A DNA stretch of 28,641 bases, from assembly GCA_036006525.1 (NCBI GenBank), contig DASYPP010000119.1, forward strand, positions 1-28,641. The letters run 5' to 3'. This stretch comes from DASYPP01 sp036006525. Lineage in GTDB: Bacteria > Gemmatimonadota > Gemmatimonadetes > Gemmatimonadales > GWC2-71-9. The position numbers and the translations under genes are program-made. Under the pieces are notes generated by a model that made no database searches, had not been told where the DNA came from, and was given only the letters and a program-made list of their open reading frames with translations. Shown here piece by piece: positions 24,553 to 28,641 of this stretch. How positions within the stretch are numbered: the stretch's first letter is position 1; the number at the start of each line of letters is the position of its first letter.

Positions 24553-24613
24553 GATAACCCGTTCCCCCCATTAAGCTTCCCGCCCGTTAGCGATCTCCAA
24601 TCACCGGGCAAGC

Positions 24614-25021
24614 ATGTACACGTTTCTCCTGATCCTCCTTATCCTCGACGCCCTGCTCCTGGGCACCGTGGTGTTGCTCCAGGCCGGCCAGGGCGGCGGG
24701 CTCGCCTCGCTGGGCGGCGGCACCACCGACATGGTCGTCGGCGGCCGCCAGGCAGTCACCATTCTGACGACGGCAACCTGGTGGACTGGCGGGATCTTTC
24801 TCTTTCTATCCCTGGTTCTCTCGGTGGTCCATGCGAACCAGAGCGGCGCCACCTCCGAAGTGCAGCAGCGGCTCCGGGAGACCCAGCAGCAGACCGCTCC
24901 GACCGGAACGCCCTCGCCGCTGGACCAGGCGCCGGCGACGACACCACAGACGACACCACCGGCCAGCCAGCCCCAGCAGCAGCAACCGCAGCCTGCTACG
25001 CCGGCACCAACCCGCCCTTGA
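24614..25021 (+). CDS. secG: Preprotein translocase subunit SecG
   Basis: A 135-residue inner-membrane SecG, which assists SecYEG in protein export. Two membrane helices are visible (about 2-22 and 53-72), linked by the conserved GGGLASLGGGTTDMVVGGR loop. The C-terminal part after residue 90 is a Gln/Pro/Thr-rich low-complexity tail of about 45 residues, making the protein longer than most SecG. No good ribosome site is seen before the ATG. It is followed after 34 bp by carA. Confidence 0.92.
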   Translation: MYTFLLILLILDALLLGTVVLLQAGQGGGLASLGGGTTDMVVGGRQAVTILTTATWWTGGIFLFLSLVLSVVHANQSGATSEVQQRLRETQQQTAPTGTPSPLDQAPATTPQTTPPASQPQQQQPQPATPAPTRP

Positions 25022-25055
25022 AGACTCGAATGATTCCACCACGCGGGACGGCCGG

Positions 25056-26171
25056 ATGACCGGTCGCCCCGCGTTTGTTTTGCTGGAGGACGGGACCTGG
25101 TACCCGGGGACCGCGCCGACATCCAGCGTCCCGGCGTTCGGTGAGGTCGTCTTCACCACCAGCATGAGCGGATACCAGGAGACCTTCACCGATCCCAGCT
25201 ACCTGGGCCAGATCGTCGTGATGACCGCCCCGATGATCGGCAACTACGGTGTCAACCAGGAAGACATGGAATCAGGCCGCCCCCAGGTCACCGGTGTGGT
25301 GGTTCGCGAGCTGGCCCAGCGCGCCTCAAATTGGCGGTCCACTACGGAGCTCGGCGCCTGGCTGTTGGAAAATGGCATCCCGGTCATCGAGGGCGTGGAT
25401 ACCCGGCAACTCACCCGGCATATCCGGGAGAGGGGTGCGATGCGCGGCGTCATCGCCGAGGGAGCCGAGCCCACCGCGGCCCTCAAGGCGCAACTCATGG
25501 CATCGCCGTCCATGAACGGGCTCGATCTCGCTTCCCGCGCGACGGTCTCCAGTATCCAGACCGAGGGCGCCGGTCCCCACGTGGTGGCGGTGGACTACGG
25601 GATGAAGCGGAACATCGTACGAATGATGGTCGCGATGGGACTGCGGGTGAGCGTGGTACCGTCCACCATGCGGGCCGAGGCGATTCGCGCCCTGAATCCC
25701 GATGGGCTGTTTCTCTCCAATGGGCCGGGGGACCCGGCCGCTGTCGGCTACGCATTCAGCATCATCCGGGACCTGGCCGAGAGCGGGATTCCCACTTTCG
25801 GGATTTGCCTGGGCCACCAGCTGCTGGGGCTGAGTTTCGGGGGGCGGACCATCAAACTTCCCTATGGCCACCGGGGAGGAAACCACCCGGTGAAGGACCT
25901 CAAGTCAGGTAAGGTGTTGATTACCTCGCAGAACCACGGTTTCGCGGTGGAAGGCAGCGGGGAAGGGGTCCCCGGGGCCCCCAGCCTGGAGGTTACCCAC
26001 CTCAATTTGAACGACGGAACGGTGGAAGGATTGCGGCATCGCGAGTTACCGGTTTTCGCCGTGCAGTACCACCCGGAAGCCTCGCCCGGACCCCACGACG
26101 CCTACCCCCACTTCGCCGAATTTATGGCCCTGCTTCGGTCCCGAACCGGGTCTGGAGCCCCAACCCCTTGA
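25056..26171 (+). CDS. carA: Carbamoyl phosphate synthase small subunit
   Basis: A 371-residue glutaminase subunit that supplies ammonia for carbamoyl phosphate (arginine and pyrimidines). N-terminal signature: FTTSMSGYQETFTDPSY. The class I amidotransferase domain has the nucleophile Cys251 (FGICLGHQLLG) and His339/Glu341 (QYHPEASPGP). ATG 25056 is preferred; the frame is open far upstream, but that part is only secG read in another frame. carB, the large subunit, is not next to it, so it must be elsewhere in the genome. The stop codon is part of the HU promoter's -35 box. Confidence 0.96.
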   Translation: MTGRPAFVLLEDGTWYPGTAPTSSVPAFGEVVFTTSMSGYQETFTDPSYLGQIVVMTAPMIGNYGVNQEDMESGRPQVTGVVVRELAQRASNWRSTTELGAWLLENGIPVIEGVDTRQLTRHIRERGAMRGVIAEGAEPTAALKAQLMASPSMNGLDLASRATVSSIQTEGAGPHVVAVDYGMKRNIVRMMVAMGLRVSVVPSTMRAEAIRALNPDGLFLSNGPGDPAAVGYAFSIIRDLAESGIPTFGICLGHQLLGLSFGGRTIKLPYGHRGGNHPVKDLKSGKVLITSQNHGFAVEGSGEGVPGAPSLEVTHLNLNDGTVEGLRHRELPVFAVQYHPEASPGPHDAYPHFAEFMALLRSRTGSGAPTP

Positions 26172-26196
26172 CAGACAACACTTAAGCTCCTAGAAT
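26168..26196 (+). promoter_or_regulatory. Sigma70 promoter for the HU gene
   Basis: A perfect -35 TTGACA (26168-26173), a 17-bp spacer and -10 TAGAAT (26191-26196, five of six) stand 60 bp before the HU ATG. The -35 overlaps the carA stop TGA. This is the clearest promoter in the window. Confidence 0.8.
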
Positions 26197-26256
26197 CGGC
26201 TTCGGGTACTCTGCACCACCGGGTCGCCCTTTTTGGTATCACCTCGAGGGGGATTG

Positions 26257-26577
26257 ATGACCAAAGCTGATCTCGTGGAGCAGGTTACCGCTTCCATTGC
26301 CCGGACCTCGGGCCCAATGATCTCGAAGAAGGACTGCGCCCGAGTGGTGGATGCCTTCCTCGACGCGATCAAGGATGCCCTTAAAGGCCAGCATAACATC
26401 GAGGTACGCGGCTTCGGCACCTTCAAGATCCGCAAGCGGAAAACCCGGATGGCGAGAAATCCGCGCACCGGTGAGCCGGTCGAGGTTGCCGCCCGTCCGG
26501 TGCCGGTGTTCAAGCCCAGCAAGGAGTTGCGGGCGTTGGTCGCCGAGGAAGACGGTCCCGCCGAACCTAACGCGTAA
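26257..26577 (+). CDS. HU/IHF family DNA-binding protein
   Basis: A 106-residue nucleoid protein. The start MTKADLVEQV and the signature VRGFGTFKIRKRKTRMARNPRTGE are typical, with the beta-arm carrying RNPRTGEPV and its Pro that wedges into DNA. A short acidic tail (EEDGPAEPNA) follows the usual end. GAGGGGG lies just before ATG 26257; an in-frame upstream start at 26233 lacks family similarity. It is a single-gene unit with its own promoter and terminator. HU versus IHF subunit cannot be decided from motifs alone. Confidence 0.94.
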   Translation: MTKADLVEQVTASIARTSGPMISKKDCARVVDAFLDAIKDALKGQHNIEVRGFGTFKIRKRKTRMARNPRTGEPVEVAARPVPVFKPSKELRALVAEEDGPAEPNA

Positions 26578-26602
26578 CCGACCCCGGCATTCCGAAAACC
26601 AC

Positions 26603-26626
26603 GGCCGTCCTTCGGGACGGCCTTTT
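26603..26626 (+). terminator. Rho-independent terminator after the HU gene
   Basis: Perfect 8-bp stem GGCCGTCC-TTCG-GGACGGCC with a stable TTCG loop, followed by TTTTGTT. It starts 25 bp behind the HU stop. Confidence 0.93.
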
Positions 26627-26683
26627 GTTCATCAAAACGGGCGGATATAAGCCCCGCCTCTAAGGTCGGCCCCCGCAGGGATT

Positions 26684-26689
26684 TATATT
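26684..26689 (+). promoter_or_regulatory. Candidate -10 box very close to the moaD start
   Basis: TATATT ends five bases before the moaD ATG, a spacing seen for leaderless transcripts. No ribosome site precedes the ATG. The -35 region is poor, so this is tentative; an alternative is TATAAG at 26646-26651. Confidence 0.3.
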
Positions 26690-26694
26690 CGACC

Positions 26695-26952
26695 ATGGCT
26701 GAAAAGCTGACCCTCACCGTGCGCTTTCTGGCGCGCTATGCCGAATTGCTGGGGACCGAGTCCGCCACGGTGACCTTGTCCTCGCCCGCCAGCGTGGGCG
26801 ATGTGCTGGGGGTGCTGCGCGGCACCTTTCCCGGTGCCCGACGGCTCCCCGATCGGCCCCTCTGTGCGCTCAACCTGAGCCAGGTGGATCTCGCCACTCC
26901 CGTCGCCGAGGGGGATGAGCTTGCGTTGCTGCCTCCGGTGGCGGGCGGATGA
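26695..26952 (+). CDS. moaD: Molybdopterin synthase sulfur carrier subunit
   Basis: An 85-residue ubiquitin-fold protein ending in PPVAGG. The C-terminal Gly-Gly carries the thiocarboxylate sulfur that MoaE inserts into precursor Z. FLARYAELLG and the ALLPPVAGG end are typical. It follows the HU terminator and shares ATGA with moaE, so the two subunits are made together. Confidence 0.94.
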   Translation: MAEKLTLTVRFLARYAELLGTESATVTLSSPASVGDVLGVLRGTFPGARRLPDRPLCALNLSQVDLATPVAEGDELALLPPVAGG

Positions 26953-27389
26953 AGACGCCCTACCTCACCGAGCGGGAGATCGACCTCGAGCTGTTGATCG
27001 AGCGGGTCGAGTCTGCCGACCGGGGTGCCGTGGTTACGTTCCTCGGCACCGTGCGGAATCATCACGCCGGGCGTGAAGTCGAGCGGCTGGAGTACAGCGC
27101 GTACGGACCGATGGCGGAAATCGAGTGCGAGCGCATCCGTCTCGAGGCGGAGCAACAGTGGGGCGCCGCCGTTGCACTGGAGCACCGGGTCGGCGCGCTT
27201 GGCATTGGCGATGTCTCCGTCGCGATCGCCGCCGCGGCGCCCCACCGGGATGCCGCCTTCGCCGCCTGCCGCCACGTGATCGAGCAGCTGAAGCGCCGGG
27301 TGCCGATCTGGAAGCGCGAACACTTTGCCGACGGGACTGTTGAATGGGTCGATCCCACCAACGAATTGAAGACTGAAGAAGAGGATTGA
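26949..27389 (+). CDS. moaE: Molybdopterin synthase catalytic subunit
   Basis: A 146-residue MoaE, partner of MoaD in making molybdopterin. Conserved: GAVVTFLGTVRNHHAGREV, LEYSAYGPMAE, HRVGALGIGDVSVAIA and catalytic lysines 115 and 122 in LKRRVPIWKREHF. The last residues, ELKTEEED, are encoded by the ATTGAAG heptamer array. The stop lies three bases before the moaA start. Confidence 0.95.
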   Translation: MKTPYLTEREIDLELLIERVESADRGAVVTFLGTVRNHHAGREVERLEYSAYGPMAEIECERIRLEAEQQWGAAVALEHRVGALGIGDVSVAIAAAAPHRDAAFAACRHVIEQLKRRVPIWKREHFADGTVEWVDPTNELKTEEED

Positions 27390-27398
27390 AGATTGAAC
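27365..27398 (+). repeat. ATTGAAG heptamer array across the moaE/moaA junction
   Basis: Units ATTGAAG, ACTGAAG, AAGAGG (six bases), ATTGAAG, ATTGAAC follow each other. The array encodes the end of MoaE, contains its stop, supplies GAGGA as ribosome site and the TTG start of moaA. No inverted arm was seen. Confidence 0.7.
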
Positions 27399-28409
27399 GA
27401 TACCCTGGGACGTCCGCTCGGAAGCTTGAGACTCTCGGTCACTGACCGCTGCAACATGCGGTGCCGCTACTGCATGCCCGAGGCGGAGTATGTCTGGCTC
27501 CCGCGCCAGTCCATCCTCAGCTACGAAGAGATGGCGCGGCTGGCGGGGGTGTTCGCCACCCTGGGTGTGCGCAAGGTTCGCCTGACCGGTGGCGAGCCAT
27601 TGTTGCGGCACGACCTCCCGGTCCTGGTGCGGCTACTGCGGCGGAATCCCGGGATCGAAGACCTCGCCCTCACCACCAACGGGTTGCTGCTGGCCAGGAA
27701 TGCCGTGGCGCTCAAGCATGCGGGGCTCGACCGGATCACCATCAGTCTCGATACCCTGCGCCCTGACCGGCTCGAGGAGTTCGCCAGGAGCAGCCATCAC
27801 GGCGACATCCTGGCCGGGATTGAGGCGGCCCGCGCCGCCGGCTTCACCGGGACCAAGCTCAACACCGTGGTGATCCGGGGTTATAACGACGACGAGCTGG
27901 AGAACCTGCTCGACTTCGGGCGGGAACGCGGCCTGGAGATCCGGTTCATCGAGTACATGGACGTAGGCGGCGCCACCCGGTGGAACCTGGAGGACGTCGT
28001 TTCCCAGGCCGAGATTCTGCAGCGAGTGGAGTCGCGCTTCGGTGCGGTGCGGCCGCTGCCGGGCCGGGGACAGGCGCCAGCCGAGCGCTTCCAGCTGCCC
28101 GATGGGACCAGCTTCGGTATCATCGCTTCGACCACCCAGCCATTCTGCCGCGACTGCGACCGCAGCCGGCTCACCGCGGATGGGACCTGGTTCCTCTGTC
28201 TGTACAGTGAGGCGGGAGTGGATCTGCGCGGAGCGGTACGGGCCGGGGCTTCCGACGAGGACCTGGCCCAGCTGATTGGGACAACCTGGTCGGCCCGAAA
28301 CGATCGCGGCGCCGAACTCCGCGCGACCCTGCCGGATCGCCACGCGCTCTACCAGCTCGAGAGCCTCCGCGCCGATCCCCGGCGCGAGATGCACACCAGA
28401 GGGGGCTAA
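27393..28409 (+). CDS. moaA: GTP 3',8-cyclase (radical SAM)
   Basis: A 338-residue MoaA, which with MoaC turns GTP into cyclic pyranopterin monophosphate, the first step of molybdenum cofactor synthesis. The N-terminal radical-SAM cluster is CNMRCRYC (Cys20, Cys24, Cys27), followed by VRLTGGEPLLR. The second cluster uses Cys252, Cys255 and Cys269 (FCRDCDRSRL ... FLCLY). The protein ends with the Gly-Gly tail (HTRGG) required in this family. TTG 27393 has GAGGA seven bases upstream. moaC is not in the window. Confidence 0.96.
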   Translation: MNDTLGRPLGSLRLSVTDRCNMRCRYCMPEAEYVWLPRQSILSYEEMARLAGVFATLGVRKVRLTGGEPLLRHDLPVLVRLLRRNPGIEDLALTTNGLLLARNAVALKHAGLDRITISLDTLRPDRLEEFARSSHHGDILAGIEAARAAGFTGTKLNTVVIRGYNDDELENLLDFGRERGLEIRFIEYMDVGGATRWNLEDVVSQAEILQRVESRFGAVRPLPGRGQAPAERFQLPDGTSFGIIASTTQPFCRDCDRSRLTADGTWFLCLYSEAGVDLRGAVRAGASDEDLAQLIGTTWSARNDRGAELRATLPDRHALYQLESLRADPRREMHTRGG

Positions 28410-28424
28410 CCGCCCACGGGTATT

Positions 28425-28591
28425 GAGTACTGGGTACTGGGAACTGGGTACTGCGTACTGCGTGAACTAGTACACGCTACCCAGCACCCAGTCCCCAGTC
28501 CCCAGTCCCCAGTCCCCAGGACCCAGTACCCAGTACCCAGTACCTAGTACCCAGTACCCAGTACCCAGTCCCCAGTCCCCAGTCCCCAGTC
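28425..28591. repeat. TACTGGG heptamer array with long inverted arm
   Basis: Left arm 28425-28459: GAGTACT, GGGTACT, GGGAACT, GGGTACT, GCGTACT. Right arm 28480-28591: sixteen perfect 7-bp steps of CCCAGTA or CCCAGTC (one each CCCAGCA, CCCAGGA, CCTAGTA), arranged as a block of TC units, a block of TA units, then TC units again. The arms are complementary. Same word as at 4721-4778. The remaining bases to 28641 show no gene. Confidence 0.9.
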
Positions 28592-28641
28592 CCCCTGACC
28601 ATGGCCCTATGGCACTCCATGTAGCGCTCCTCGAACCTCAA

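Noticed and set aside
24831..25055. N-terminal extension of carA
   Set aside because: This is secG read in another frame; CarA similarity begins just after ATG 25056.
28425..28591. CRISPR array
   Set aside because: Units are only 7 bp with no spacers and no cas genes nearby.

Overview
The window is a high-GC bacterial chromosome segment, densely packed with genes that mostly read rightward. Protein style, frequent TTG/GTG starts, beta-barrel outer-membrane proteins and the housekeeping gene order suggest a Gram-negative of the Gemmatimonadota type. That placement is an inference from overall character; no rRNA or other decisive marker is present. Most of the window is ordinary housekeeping DNA and was called with confidence from conserved motifs.

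Layout. 1-4582: a leftward gene for a protein made of tandem HAMP repeats, broken by an in-frame TAG at 352-354, and a divergent hybrid histidine kinase. 4627-4709: tRNA-Leu(CAA). 4812-6789: a small beta-barrel protein facing a DUF2252 protein. 7045-10348: leucyl aminopeptidase (pepA) and a TonB-dependent-receptor-like outer-membrane protein. 10738-15927: a tightly overlapped run yicC-gmk-rpoZ-coaBC-udg-dnaB. 16424-19153: radA-ispD-tsaC. 19275-21232: arginine/tyrosine phosphatase (ywlE-like)-aroE-comF. 21305-26171: gap-pgk-tpiA-secG-carA. 26257-26577: an HU-family protein with a clear sigma70 promoter and terminator. 26695-28409: moaD-moaE-moaA for molybdenum cofactor synthesis.

Inside each run, genes overlap by 4-38 bp or nearly touch, which points to translational coupling. 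Between runs lies the most unusual property of the window. Almost every junction carries an array of a short word (7, 8 or 9 bp) repeated in tandem with small errors. At most places the reverse complement of the same word is repeated a short distance away, giving a large imperfect hairpin. The word differs from locus to locus (TACTGGG, GTAAGCA, AGGACTA, GTGCAGG, GCAAAGTC, TAAGGCGG and others), but the architecture is the same. Two words occur at two loci each. Some arrays run into genes and encode their ends (gmk C-terminus, N-terminus of the receptor-like protein, moaE/moaA junction). I consider this the best candidate for something undescribed here; heptanucleotide STRR repeats of cyanobacteria are the nearest precedent I know.

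Other points: the silent-only divergence and nonsense codon in the HAMP repeat gene, a Ser in place of one expected [4Fe-4S] cysteine in the family-4 uracil-DNA glycosylase, loss of the decarboxylase cysteine in CoaBC, and a probable outer-membrane-protein remnant with a duplicated palindromic 33-bp element between dnaB and radA.
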